DNA from: Quatrionicoccus australiensis
GTDB taxonomy: Bacteria; Pseudomonadota; Gammaproteobacteria; Burkholderiales; Rhodocyclaceae
NCBI RefSeq assembly: GCF_020510525.1
Contig: NZ_CP075188.1
Location: 2,790,001-2,854,000 of the forward strand
DNA: 64,000 nucleotides
Direction of reading: 5' to 3'
Made by a program: the position numbers and the translations under genes. Shown here one piece after another: positions 43,189-52,460 of this stretch. How positions within the stretch are numbered: position 1 is the first letter of the stretch; each line of letters starts with the position of its first letter. Below the pieces are notes generated by a model. That model did not search any database. It was given only the letters and a program-made list of their open reading frames with translations, and was not told the DNA's origin.

Positions 43189-46122
43189 ATGAACAGCAAA
43201 AACAATGGATCAATGAATCGCGTGTTCCGGGTTGTATGGAACGCCGCCACCGGCGTCTGGCAGGCCGTTTCGGAAGTGGCCAGCGGGCATGGCAAACGCC
43301 GCAGCAGCGGCCAGTGCGTCAAGCAGGACACTCAACCCGCCTGGCCGCTGAGCGCCCTGGCGCTGGCCGTCGCAACAACGCTGGCGACAGGGCCGTTGCA
43401 CGCGGGAGAACTTGGTGCGCAAGTGTTCACCGATATCAACGCCAATCTCACTGTCCAAAGCGACCAAACGATAACGCTGCCGTATGCATCTGGCACAAAA
43501 ATTGGTATTCACGCCCTGTGGGATACCTTTTCGACGAACACCACCCTGAGAGCGGATCTAGCCAATGAGGGCATGATCGATGTGCAGTCCTCGGATGGAT
43601 ACACAGCGGGAGTCAGGATCATGTCGGTGCCGATGCCAGGTTCAGGCGCGATTATCCTGACTAACAGAAACAGGATCTCAAGCCAGAGCTTTGGTGGAGC
43701 GGCCGACGGACTGGTCGTCGCAAATCAAGTGGGCGCGCTCCTTATTTCGAACGAGGGTCCCAGGGCTCAAATTAATGTGAGTGGAACCGCCGGGCGCGTC
43801 AGTGGAATTTCCCTGGATGGCAGTCTACTGTCGGGGGGCAGCTATATAGGGAACCAAGGTGTCCTGAGTGTAACTAGCAGCGATGGTGCAGCAGGCAACA
43901 CCTATGGCATTAACGCACGCTCATTGAACGGTGGTGCCTATATCCGGAATGAAACAACTGGCAGAATCACGGTGGCCAACAGTAATGCCAGCAGTACGGG
44001 AACAGTGTACGGGATTTATACCGAGACAGTGCGGGACACGTCCGGGGTGACCAATTTCGGCGCGCTGAATGTCAGCAGCACCCATGGTTCGGCGACCGGG
44101 ATCAATGTCGGTACCTTGAGTGATAGTGCCACTATCCAGAGTAGTCAGATCACCATGCAGGGTGGGAACGGGGCCTGGGGTATTGTGGTCGGTACAGCCC
44201 AAGGGAACTCGACGGTTGTTAACCAAGGATATATTAGTACCGCTGTCCAGACCGGTCCGGCCACCGGTATTGAGGTTGCCAGCCTGAACGGAAATGCCAG
44301 CATCTCCAACGCGGGGGGGATCATGCTGACCTCCGGGGATATTGCTGCCGGCATTACTGTGCGGAACCTGAATAGTGCTGCCGCAGTTGCCATTGATAAT
44401 AGCGTCACGATTAATGTCAATTCGACTAGCGTCGCTGCACTTGGCATGATGATCGGGAGCGGAACCGGCACAATCCGTAACAGCGGCCTCATTAACGCAA
44501 CCATGAACGGGGTAGCTGATGCAATGGGGTTTTCTCTCATGGTGGGGGGGGCTGGGAATACCGCTACCAATACCAGTACCGGTGTGCTGAACGGCAATTT
44601 AGGCATCGCTGGAACGCTGAATAATGCCGGCACCATCAGCCTGCCGCACAACGCCAACACCGATCAGGGCGGGTTGTCTGCCTCGGTCGGCACCTTCGTC
44701 AATACCGGCACGCTGGAGATCGGGCTGCTGACCAATGGCACGACCACCACGCACTCGCAACTGCTGACCGACACGGCGACCTTCGACGCGGGTTCGAAAA
44801 TCAAGGTGAATGTGCTGGCTGCATCGACAAACGAGGCGCTGCTGGTCGGGCAAACCCTGCATGATGTGGTCAAGGCCTCCACATCCCTGACGGTCAATGC
44901 GGCTCCGACGATAGACGACAACTCGGCACTGCTCAATTTCGAATATGCACGAAATGGCAACTCGATCGACCTGAATGCCGTTGCGGGCACCACGATTCTC
45001 GACTCGACTGCGGCTGGCGGCGGCTCCTCGAATGCCCAGGCCGCAGCTGGCGCCCTGATGCGCATCAAGGACGATGGCATCACCCCCGCGATGACCCCGA
45101 TCTTTACCGCCCTGAACGCCCTGCCGAGCGATGCCGATGTCGCCCGGGCGGTCAACAGCCTGACGCCGGTGACGACGCAGGCCGCGCAGCAGGCTGGTGT
45201 GCAGATTGGCAATACCATCCAGAACATCATCGGGACGCGCCAGGCAGCCAGCCTGAACGGCAGTGGCCTGAACGCCGGCGATACGCTGCTGGCCAACCGG
45301 AACTTCTGGCTCAAGCCCTTCGGCTCCTGGGCCAAACAGGATGACAAGGGTGGCCTGAGCGGCTTTGACCTCAAGACCCGCGGCATTGGCCTGGGCCTGG
45401 ACGGCGAATATGCACCGCAGCAGAAACTTGGCTTCGCCTTCTTCTATACCAACGCCGACGTCAATGTGAACAACATGGCCCAGAAGGCGGATCTGAATGT
45501 CTACTCTGCCCTGCTCTACGGCAGCCTGCCGGTGTTTGACGACAAGACCAATGTTCTCTACCAGGCCGGCTATACCGCCCAGGAGACCGACACCACGCGG
45601 CAGATTGCCCTGACCGGCCAAACCGCCAAGGGCAATTACACCGCTACGGTCGCATCGGTCGACCTGAAACTGGTGCGTGATTTCCAGGTTTCCGAGCGAC
45701 TGCTGCTGCAACCGCTGGTTTCGGCCAGCTATCGCAGCCTGACCAACCCGGCCTACAAGGAAACGGGCGCCGGTGCCGCAAATCAGCAGCTTGACCGGAT
45801 GACCAATTCGCAAACCACGGTGGGGCTTGGCGTACGTGCCAATTACCTGCTCGACGAGCAGTCGAAGCTGATCACCAACCTGCATCTCGGCCACGACCTG
45901 AACAGCAGTGCGGTTACGATCTCCAGCAGCTTCGACGGGGCGCCCGGCGTCAAATACCAGACCCGCGGCATCGACAATGGCCGCAACAGCTATGAGCTGG
46001 GCCTGGGCTATGAACGCAAGGTCAGCGACAGCAGCAAGCTCAACCTGATGTACACCCGCCAGGGTCAGGGCAACAGCTTTGCCAACGACGCCATCTCGGC
46101 CACCTACAGCCTGAAGTTCTGA
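43189..46122 (+). CDS. Type V autotransporter adhesin-like protein
   Basis: 977 residues. An ESPR-type extended signal (MNRVFRVVWNAATGVWQAV near 9-27) and a hydrophobic core cut near LHAGE. A Ser/Thr/Gly/Asn-rich beta-helix passenger (about 73-680) follows, then a C-terminal autotransporter barrel (about 700-977, from FWLKPFGSWAKQDD to the terminal Phe of YSLKF). The passenger uses more AT-ending codons and AGA/AGG than its neighbours and contains G7 and G8 tracts. It is a likely surface adhesin or biofilm factor. AGGGGATGG precedes the ATG. Confidence 0.9.
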   Translation: MNSKNNGSMNRVFRVVWNAATGVWQAVSEVASGHGKRRSSGQCVKQDTQPAWPLSALALAVATTLATGPLHAGELGAQVFTDINANLTVQSDQTITLPYASGTKIGIHALWDTFSTNTTLRADLANEGMIDVQSSDGYTAGVRIMSVPMPGSGAIILTNRNRISSQSFGGAADGLVVANQVGALLISNEGPRAQINVSGTAGRVSGISLDGSLLSGGSYIGNQGVLSVTSSDGAAGNTYGINARSLNGGAYIRNETTGRITVANSNASSTGTVYGIYTETVRDTSGVTNFGALNVSSTHGSATGINVGTLSDSATIQSSQITMQGGNGAWGIVVGTAQGNSTVVNQGYISTAVQTGPATGIEVASLNGNASISNAGGIMLTSGDIAAGITVRNLNSAAAVAIDNSVTINVNSTSVAALGMMIGSGTGTIRNSGLINATMNGVADAMGFSLMVGGAGNTATNTSTGVLNGNLGIAGTLNNAGTISLPHNANTDQGGLSASVGTFVNTGTLEIGLLTNGTTTTHSQLLTDTATFDAGSKIKVNVLAASTNEALLVGQTLHDVVKASTSLTVNAAPTIDDNSALLNFEYARNGNSIDLNAVAGTTILDSTAAGGGSSNAQAAAGALMRIKDDGITPAMTPIFTALNALPSDADVARAVNSLTPVTTQAAQQAGVQIGNTIQNIIGTRQAASLNGSGLNAGDTLLANRNFWLKPFGSWAKQDDKGGLSGFDLKTRGIGLGLDGEYAPQQKLGFAFFYTNADVNVNNMAQKADLNVYSALLYGSLPVFDDKTNVLYQAGYTAQETDTTRQIALTGQTAKGNYTATVASVDLKLVRDFQVSERLLLQPLVSASYRSLTNPAYKETGAGAANQQLDRMTNSQTTVGLGVRANYLLDEQSKLITNLHLGHDLNSSAVTISSSFDGAPGVKYQTRGIDNGRNSYELGLGYERKVSDSSKLNLMYTRQGQGNSFANDAISATYSLKF
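44313..44319 (+). repeat. G7 homopolymer in the autotransporter gene
   Basis: A run of seven G inside the passenger-coding region, unusual for this window. It is a possible slipped-strand site. Confidence 0.5.
44544..44551 (+). repeat. G8 homopolymer in the autotransporter gene
   Basis: A run of eight G in the passenger. The gene is in frame here, so the ON state is present; loss or gain of one G would truncate it before the barrel. Confidence 0.55.
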
Positions 46123-46142
46123 GTAGCTCACCGGCAATCCTG

Positions 46143-46173
46143 AGAAGCCTCGTTCGCGAGGCTTCTTTTTTTT
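46143..46173 (+). terminator. Rho-independent terminator
   Basis: AGAAGCCTCG (46143-46152), loop TTCG, CGAGGCTTCT (46157-46166), followed by a run of T to 46173. Directly after the autotransporter gene. Confidence 0.9.
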
Positions 46174-46187
46174 GCTATCGTCGATTC

Positions 46188-47111
46188 ATGAACGCTAACG
46201 AAACCGGCCAGGGAAGAATCGATGGCAGCCGCCCCCGAGCACAGGCCCATCTACGCAAACATCTGCCGCGCCTCAAGCGGCGAATGCTTTGCGGCGGCGC
46301 ACTGCTGCTCGGCCTGTTTGCGCAGGCGGGCTGCACGACGATTCCTTCGGCAGCGACGCGTCGGCAAACGGCAGATGAAGTCGCTGCCGCCCGGGACTGG
46401 GCGCGCAGCACGATCGCAGCCCCGGGCTTCGAGCTCACTACCTATGCGCCGCAACGGATTACGCCGGATGAAATACTGACGATCTATATCGAAGGCGATG
46501 GTCTGGCCTGGCTAAGCACCGACACCCCGTCGTCAGACCCGACGCCGCGCGATCCGCTCGCCTTGCGCCTGGCGCTGGCGCAGCCATCGGGCAACGCCGC
46601 CTATCTGGCCCGCCCCTGCCAGTTTGCCGGCATTGACTCGCCCCGATGCAGCCAGCGCTACTGGACCAGGGCGCGCTTCGCTGCAGAAGTGATCGAGGCC
46701 ATGGATGCCGGGGTGACGCAGCTGAAATCGCGCTTCGGGGCCAGACAACTGACCCTGGTCGGCTATTCCGGTGGCGCAGCGGTGGCCGCACTGCTGGCGG
46801 CACGGCGCACGGATGTTGAACGGCTGGTCACGGTGGCGGGCAATCTGGACCACCGCGCCTGGACCACCCATCACCGCATCAGCCCCTTGACCGACTCACT
46901 GAATGCCGGTGATGCAGCGCATCAACTCCGGGCGATTCCCCAGACGCACTTTTTCGGCAGTCTCGACAAGATCATTCCGCCCACCCTGGCACTCAACTTG
47001 CCGAGCGAACTGCGCGGACAGGGAAACCGGCATCTGCAATTCATGCCAGACCATGACCACCAGTGTTGCTGGGTGCAAGACTGGCCCCGGCTCTGGGCGC
47101 TGCTGCCGTAA
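46188..47111 (+). CDS. Alpha/beta-hydrolase-like lipoprotein
   Basis: 307 residues. A hydrophobic stretch ending LFAQAGC gives a lipobox. The domain shows YIEGDG, a nucleophile elbow GYSGGA and a C-terminal HDH (MPDHDHQCC) that could supply the catalytic His. Probably an outer-membrane-attached esterase or hydrolase of unknown substrate. ATG 46284 (MLCGGALLLG) would give a cleaner lipoprotein signal than 46188. It starts 15 bp past the terminator T-run. Confidence 0.7.
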   Translation: MNANETGQGRIDGSRPRAQAHLRKHLPRLKRRMLCGGALLLGLFAQAGCTTIPSAATRRQTADEVAAARDWARSTIAAPGFELTTYAPQRITPDEILTIYIEGDGLAWLSTDTPSSDPTPRDPLALRLALAQPSGNAAYLARPCQFAGIDSPRCSQRYWTRARFAAEVIEAMDAGVTQLKSRFGARQLTLVGYSGGAAVAALLAARRTDVERLVTVAGNLDHRAWTTHHRISPLTDSLNAGDAAHQLRAIPQTHFFGSLDKIIPPTLALNLPSELRGQGNRHLQFMPDHDHQCCWVQDWPRLWALLP

Positions 47112-47128
47112 GCGGATAACCGGCGGCT

Positions 47129-47572
47129 TCAGGCAGCCTGCGCCGCCTCGCCCACAAGCAAAGCGGCCAGCGCCGCCTCGGCAAACTGCACGTCCTGCGC
47201 TTCGCTGCCGCCCGAGATGCCGATCGCGCCGACCAGCACGCCTTCGTGCTTGACCGGCAGGCCGCCGCCGAAGCCGACGAAGCGCTCGCGCTGCAGCAGA
47301 CCGTGGCGCAGCATTTCCGAACCCTTGGCGAGGCGGGCATCCCATTTGGCGGTGGCCGGGCCGAAGCTGACCACGGTGTAGGCCTTGTCGAGGGCGATGT
47401 CGATGGAGTGGAAAGGCGCACCCGGGTGGCGTTTGAAGACCAGCGGGTAGCCGGCGCGGTCGACCACCGCCACACACACTTTTACGCCGGCTTCGGCCGC
47501 GGCGGCCAAGGCGAGGTCGGCCAGTTCGTCGGCCGTACCCAGGCCGAGCGAAGCGATCATTTCAATATCCAT
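47129..47572 (-). CDS. GlcG/HbpS-family heme-binding-like protein
   Basis: 147 residues with the GlcG/HbpS pattern: AGVKVCVAVVDRAGYPLVFKR, IDIALDKAYTVVSFG, GLPVKHEGVLVGAIGISGG and SEAQDVQFAEAAL. Family members bind heme or small aromatic or organic ligands; the exact role is unknown. No signal peptide. It touches the MFS gene stop, so the two form an operon. Confidence 0.8.
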   Translation of the reverse strand: MDIEMIASLGLGTADELADLALAAAAEAGVKVCVAVVDRAGYPLVFKRHPGAPFHSIDIALDKAYTVVSFGPATAKWDARLAKGSEMLRHGLLQRERFVGFGGGLPVKHEGVLVGAIGISGGSEAQDVQFAEAALAALLVGEAAQAA

Positions 47573-48807
47573 CAGGTTTTTTCTCCATGGGCTGCCGACA
47601 CCGTCGCCGCCAGACGGGCGCGACGGGTCAGCAGGAAGACGACAAAGCCGGCGAGGACGACGCCTTCGCCGAGCAGGGTATTACTGGCGCCGAGGCCGAC
47701 CGCGACGAAGCCGGCGAGCAGGCCGCCGAGCGCGTCGAAGCCGAAGCGGGCCGAGGTGAAGAAGGAAACGATGCGGCCGCGCAGGTGGTCGGGTGCCATG
47801 CTCTGCAGCAACATGTTGATGCCGACATTGCACACCGAGATGCCGAAGCCGAGCCCGGTCATCGCCGCCAGCGCCAGCGGCAGGTGTGGCGTCAGGCCGA
47901 AGACGAGCAGCGCAGCGGCGGCAATTGCGGTGCCGGCAACGACGGCGCCGATCAGGCCGGGCACCGTCTTGCGCGTGGCGAGGAAGATGGTCGAGGCGAA
48001 GGCGCCGCAGCCGGCGGCACCCCACAGCCAGCCCAGCGTCGTCGCATCACCGGCAAAGACGTCGCGCGCGAAAACCGGCAGCAGCACGGCGTAAGCCGAG
48101 GCGGTCAGGTTGAGCCCAATCAGCGTGATGATCAGCATCCGTACGGTCCACGTCTGCCAGGCATACAAAATGCCTTCCTTGAAGACCTGGCCGACCGAGC
48201 CGCTCGCCCGCGCCGTCGCCTTGACCTCGATGCACAGCAGACCGCCAATCAGGGCGAGGAAGGACAGGCCGTTGATCGCGAAACAGGCTGCTTCCGAGGT
48301 CAGCCCGACGAGCAGGCCGGCAATCGGCGGCCCGACGAAGCGGCCGGAATTGAACAGCATGGCATTGAGCGCCAGCGCGTTGGGCAGGTCGTCGCGGCTG
48401 CCGACGAAACCGCCGATCATCGACTGGCGCAGCGGCGTGTCGAAGCTGTTGAGAATGCCCAGGGTCAGCGACATGGCGATGATGAAACCGGTCGTGATCA
48501 GCCCCGAGGCGGTCAGCGCCGCCAGCACGAAGGCCTGCAGCGCGAGCAGCGACTGGATGCGCAGCAGCCACTTCTTCTTGTCCTGCTTGTCGATCCAGGC
48601 GCCGGCCAGCGGCCCGACGACGAGCTGCGGAATCAATGCGCAGAAGGCAGTGACGCCGAGCAGCGCGGCCGAACCGGTCAAGCGGTAAACCAGCCAGGAA
48701 AGCGCCACCTGCTGTATCCACGAACCGAGAATGGAAACCGCCTGACCGAGGAAATACAAACGGAAATTGCGGTGCGCCAGGGCGCGCATGCCGGCGGGGA
48801 GAGCCAT
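47572..48807 (-). CDS. MFS transporter (EntS/MFS_3-type)
   Basis: 411 residues with twelve membrane helices, the MFS loop PLAGAWIDKQDKKKWLLRIQS and the LRQSMIGGFVG and LRGRIVSFFTS segments typical of the enterobactin-exporter-like MFS_3 group. The function is probably efflux of a small molecule. It is followed by the GlcG-like gene with one base shared. A large hairpin lies upstream at 48842-48945. Confidence 0.85.
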   Translation of the reverse strand: MALPAGMRALAHRNFRLYFLGQAVSILGSWIQQVALSWLVYRLTGSAALLGVTAFCALIPQLVVGPLAGAWIDKQDKKKWLLRIQSLLALQAFVLAALTASGLITTGFIIAMSLTLGILNSFDTPLRQSMIGGFVGSRDDLPNALALNAMLFNSGRFVGPPIAGLLVGLTSEAACFAINGLSFLALIGGLLCIEVKATARASGSVGQVFKEGILYAWQTWTVRMLIITLIGLNLTASAYAVLLPVFARDVFAGDATTLGWLWGAAGCGAFASTIFLATRKTVPGLIGAVVAGTAIAAAALLVFGLTPHLPLALAAMTGLGFGISVCNVGINMLLQSMAPDHLRGRIVSFFTSARFGFDALGGLLAGFVAVGLGASNTLLGEGVVLAGFVVFLLTRRARLAATVSAAHGEKT

Positions 48808-48841
48808 ATCAGTGGTCTGCTTCGTAATTGATAGGACAGGA

Positions 48842-48945
48842 TGAAAGCGCCGGATTTGTTTGTCTGGCTAGGCGCGAACCGCAGCGATAGCCGACGCTAT
48901 CGCGAGGATGAGCAACGACGCCAGGCGGACAAAGACAAGCTTTCA
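48842..48945. repeat. Long imperfect intergenic hairpin
   Basis: Nested dyad of about 104 bp. Outer arms TGAAAGC/GCTTTCA, middle arms around TTTGTCTGGCTAGGCG and CGCCAGGCGGACAAA, and a perfect inner stem GCGATAGC (48884-48891) with GCTATCGC (48896-48903). It lies between the MAPEG and MFS genes, both on the minus strand. It may end or attenuate transcription or be a mobile-element relic. No coding potential. Confidence 0.6.
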
Positions 48946-48971
48946 TGTTCGATTAATTGCGAAACAGGCCA

Positions 48972-49364
48972 CTATATGCTCGCCACCATCGCCGCACACA
49001 AGGCTGCACCGCACAGATAGGTACCGAGCGCCCCGACGAAGCGGGCCGGATTCGGTCGGCCAAGGCTGGGCCAGGCGACCAGGCCGACGACGATCAGGAA
49101 GCGGCAGATGGTGGCGGCGATGATCAGGTTGACCACCAGGCTGGACGGGCCGCGCCAGCCAAAATAGAGAAAAATCACGGCAAGAAATGGCGCGAACTCG
49201 GCAGTATTGGCATGCGCCCGGATCACCCGGTTGAGCAGCGAATTGCGCTCGTCAGACGGCCCGGCACCGACACCGCTGCGAAAGCGCAGGAGGGAAACAG
49301 ACAGGCCGAGCAGGAAAAGCAGGCCGCCGAGCGCGGCGGTGCAATAGAGGGCGACGGGATGCAT
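48972..49364 (-). CDS. MAPEG-family membrane protein
   Basis: 130 residues with four membrane helices and the MAPEG signature RVIRAHANTAEFAPFLAVIF. Eukaryotic relatives handle glutathione and eicosanoids; the bacterial role is unclear. It stands alone between the hairpin at 48842 and the Bcr/CflA gene (same strand, 30 bp apart), so it may share its transcript. Confidence 0.85.
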   Translation of the reverse strand: MHPVALYCTAALGGLLFLLGLSVSLLRFRSGVGAGPSDERNSLLNRVIRAHANTAEFAPFLAVIFLYFGWRGPSSLVVNLIIAATICRFLIVVGLVAWPSLGRPNPARFVGALGTYLCGAALCAAMVASI

Positions 49365-49394
49365 GGGGCAGGACTCTTTGTTGTTTTGACGGGA

Positions 49395-50591
49395 TCAGCG
49401 CGCCGCGCGCCGGAACAGCAGGTAGCCGGCGAGCGAGGCGGCGGCGGTCACCAGGATGACCCATGCCATCGGCCGGCCGCTGCCGTCGTGATGATAACTG
49501 ACCGCCGCACTGGCCAGCATGCCGAGGCCAAACTGGCTGGCGCCGAACAGTGCGGCCGCGGCACCGGCATTCTGCGGGTAGCGCGCCATCAGCAAACCGA
49601 CACAATTGGCGCCGAGCAGGCCGGTCATGCTGACCACGACGAAGAGGCCGCCGATCACCGCCGGCAGCGCATCGTTGACACCGGCCGCCACCCACAACAG
49701 CAAGGCGCCGACGAAGCCCAGGCCGCTGCCGACACCGGCCATCACGGCCGGCCCCTTGGCCTTGACCAGACGACTGTTCACGTAATTGGCGGCGAAGATG
49801 CCGATCGCGTTGGCCGCAAAGAGCAGGCCGTAGGCGAAAGGCGAAAAGCCGTGCAGTTCGATGAAATAGAAAGGACTGGCCGTGATGTAGGCAAACATCG
49901 CGGCGAAGGACATGCCGCCGGCCAGCACCAGGCCGAGCGCCACCGGATCAACGAGCAGGCTGCCGTAGATGGCAAAAGCGCGGCTCAGCGGCAGTTGACC
50001 GCGCTGGTCGGCCGGCAGGGTTTCCGGCAACTGCCACCAGACGACGAGCAGGCTGAGCACGCCCCACAGCACGACGGCGGCGAAGGTGCCGCGCCAGCCG
50101 AACTGGACGAGCAGCAGGCTGCCGAGCAGCGGTGCCAGCAGCGGCGCAATCGCCGTCACCATGGCCATCAGGGAAAGCTTGCGGATCGCCTCGGTCGGCG
50201 TGTACACGTCGCGCACCACGGCCCGCGCCAGCACCGAGGCCGCCCCGCCGCCAAGCGCCTGGACGAAGCGCGCGACGATCAATTGCTCGACCGCCGTTGC
50301 CAGCATGCAGGCCAGACTGGCCGCGGCGAACAGCGCGATGCCGGAGAGCATCACCGTACGCCGGCCATAACGGTCGGAAAGCGGCCCGTAGAACAGCATG
50401 CCCAGCGAAAAGCCGGCGAGGAAGACGGTGATCGATAACTGCACCGCCTCGGCCGACGCCGCCAGACCGCTCGCGATGGCCGGCAACGCCGGCAGATAGA
50501 GGTCGATGGCGAGCGGCCCGAAGGCGACCAGCGCACCGAGCAACAAAATAAAACGGCCCTCGCGGGCCGGATCGATAGCGGAATGGGTCAT
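49395..50591 (-). CDS. Bcr/CflA-family drug-resistance MFS transporter
   Basis: 398 residues, twelve membrane helices. The DHA1 family motif FYGPLSDRYGRRTVMLSG follows helix 2; DLYLPALPAI in helix 1 and GGGAASVLARAVVRD are typical of Bcr/CflA. It likely exports drugs or metabolites by proton antiport. ATG 50591 is chosen because upstream in-frame sequence lacks similarity. The ribosome-binding site is weak. Confidence 0.85.
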   Translation of the reverse strand: MTHSAIDPAREGRFILLLGALVAFGPLAIDLYLPALPAIASGLAASAEAVQLSITVFLAGFSLGMLFYGPLSDRYGRRTVMLSGIALFAAASLACMLATAVEQLIVARFVQALGGGAASVLARAVVRDVYTPTEAIRKLSLMAMVTAIAPLLAPLLGSLLLVQFGWRGTFAAVVLWGVLSLLVVWWQLPETLPADQRGQLPLSRAFAIYGSLLVDPVALGLVLAGGMSFAAMFAYITASPFYFIELHGFSPFAYGLLFAANAIGIFAANYVNSRLVKAKGPAVMAGVGSGLGFVGALLLWVAAGVNDALPAVIGGLFVVVSMTGLLGANCVGLLMARYPQNAGAAAALFGASQFGLGMLASAAVSYHHDGSGRPMAWVILVTAAASLAGYLLFRRAAR

Positions 50592-50644
50592 GGTTCGGAA
50601 ATCAGTAAAACTGGACGAAGCCTGGCGGAAAGCGCGGAATCTGC

Positions 50645-50701
50645 CCAAATTCGCCGGTCGACCGCTGGGGACGGTCGACGCGGGAAAAAAGGCAAATTCC
50701 G
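50645..50701. repeat. GGTCGACC element, copy 7 (with a second GGTCGAC)
   Basis: AAATTCGCC precedes GGTCGACC (50656-50663). A second GGTCGAC is at 50673-50679, then GGGAAAAAAGGCAAATTCC. This is the most complete copy with both flanks. It lies in the 246-bp gap between the Bcr/CflA gene and gabD, which otherwise has no gene. Confidence 0.55.
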
Positions 50702-50837
50702 CAGAACATATTCCTTGGCAAGATCAATCGTGACGCGAAGACGAGCCGAAGACAGTGCGAATAGCACGGCAAGGCGAAGCGACGCCCCGGAGGAAGTCCC
50801 CTTGGGGGACAAAGTCACGGTTGGTCTGGCCAAGGAA

Positions 50838-52292
50838 TTACAGGCCGCCGAGCGCCAAATATTTGGTTTCCATATACTCGTCGAGACCATGGCTGGAGCC
50901 TTCGCGACCGACGCCGGACATCTTGACGCCGCCGAACGGGGCAACTTCCGTCGAGATCAGGCCGGTATTGACGCCAACCATGCCGTATTCAAGCTGCTTG
51001 GAAACGCGCCAGACGCGGCCGTGATCCTTGGAGAAGAAATAGGCGGCAAGACCGAATTCGGTGTCGTTGGCCATGTGCACCGCTTCGGCCTCGGTCTTGA
51101 AGCGGAAGAGCGGCGCCACCGGCCCGAAGATTTCTTCCTTGGCCACCGCCATGCCGGCGGTCACATCGGCGAGGATGGTCGGCTCATACCAGGTGCGGCC
51201 GAGCGCGTGGCGCTTGCCGCCGGTCACGACGCGAGCGCCTTTATCGACGGCATCCTTGACCAGTTCCTCGACCTTGTTGATCGCCGCATCATCGATCAGC
51301 GGGCCTTGCGTGACGCCCTCTTCCGTACCATGCCCGACCTTGAGCGCGGCAACGGCGGTCGCCAGCTTGGCCGCGAAAGCATCATAGACGCCATCCTGGA
51401 CCAGGAAGCGGTTGGAGCAGACGCAGGTCTGGCCGGCGTTGCGGTACTTGGAAGCGAGCGCACCGGCGACGGCGGCATCGAGATCGGCGTCGTCGAAGAC
51501 GATGAAAGGCGCATTGCCGCCCAGTTCCAGCGACATCTTCTTGACCGTGCCGGCGCACTGCTGCATCAGCAACTGACCGATAGGGGTCGAACCGGTGAAA
51601 GTCAGCTTGCGGACAATCGGGCTGGCCGTCATCACGCCGCCGATGGCGGAAGCCTTGCCGGTGACAACGCTGAACACGCCGGCCGGCACGCCGGCCCGCT
51701 CGGCCAGTTCGGCCAGGGCGAGCGCCGACAGCGGCGTCTGTTCGGCCGGCTTGAGGATGATGGTGCAGCCGGCAGCCAGCGCCGGGGCAACCTTGCGGGT
51801 GATCATCGCCGACGGGAAGTTCCACGGCGTGATCGCCGCGCAGACGCCGACCGGCTCCTTGGTAACGACGATCTGGCGGTCCTTGAACGGCGACGGGATG
51901 ACCTCGCCGTAGGCGCGCTTGGCTTCCTCGGCGAACCACTCGATGTAGGCGGCGGCGTAGGCAATCTCGCCCTTGGCCTCGGCCAGCGGCTTGCCCTGCT
52001 CGGCGGTCATCAGCGCGGCGAGGTCGTCCTGGTGGGTCATCAGCAGGTCGAACCAGCGGCGCAGGATGCGCGAACGCTCGGCGGCCGTGGTTTCGCGCCA
52101 GGTCTTGAGCGCCTCGTCGGCGGCGGCGATGGCGCGCTCGGTTTCGGCGGCGCCGCAACGCGGGACGGTGGCGATGGTTTCGCCGGTGGCCGGGTTGGTG
52201 ACGGGGAAAATTTCGCCGGAGTCGGCGGGGGTCCAGGCGCCGTTGATGTAGCAGGCCTGGCGCAGCAGGGTGGGGTCTTTCAATGCCAGCAT
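50838..52292 (-). CDS. gabD: Succinate-semialdehyde dehydrogenase (NADP+)
   Basis: 484 residues, aldehyde dehydrogenase fold. ITPWNFPSAMI, the FTGSTPIG cofactor loop, catalytic Glu in LELGGNAPF, catalytic Cys in AGQTCVCSNR and the EEIFGPVAP segment are typical of GabD. It would oxidise the succinate semialdehyde made by HpaI to succinate, completing the pathway. AAGGAG precedes the ATG. It is cut off from hpaI by an 860-bp gap that holds a large inverted repeat. Confidence 0.88.
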   Translation of the reverse strand: MLALKDPTLLRQACYINGAWTPADSGEIFPVTNPATGETIATVPRCGAAETERAIAAADEALKTWRETTAAERSRILRRWFDLLMTHQDDLAALMTAEQGKPLAEAKGEIAYAAAYIEWFAEEAKRAYGEVIPSPFKDRQIVVTKEPVGVCAAITPWNFPSAMITRKVAPALAAGCTIILKPAEQTPLSALALAELAERAGVPAGVFSVVTGKASAIGGVMTASPIVRKLTFTGSTPIGQLLMQQCAGTVKKMSLELGGNAPFIVFDDADLDAAVAGALASKYRNAGQTCVCSNRFLVQDGVYDAFAAKLATAVAALKVGHGTEEGVTQGPLIDDAAINKVEELVKDAVDKGARVVTGGKRHALGRTWYEPTILADVTAGMAVAKEEIFGPVAPLFRFKTEAEAVHMANDTEFGLAAYFFSKDHGRVWRVSKQLEYGMVGVNTGLISTEVAPFGGVKMSGVGREGSSHGLDEYMETKYLALGGL

Positions 52293-52460
52293 GAGGTGGG
52301 CTCCTTGGTGTACGTTTTTATGAATGGTGGTGGTCTGGGGTCAGACCGGGGAATGTTGGTTGGCTTGGCCGGTGGTTAGCGGCGGATGTTGTGCTTGTTT
52401 GACGCTAGGGTTACGGCGTTCGCTTTGGTCTCGGCTACGGGGGATGTTGTGCTTGTTTTA

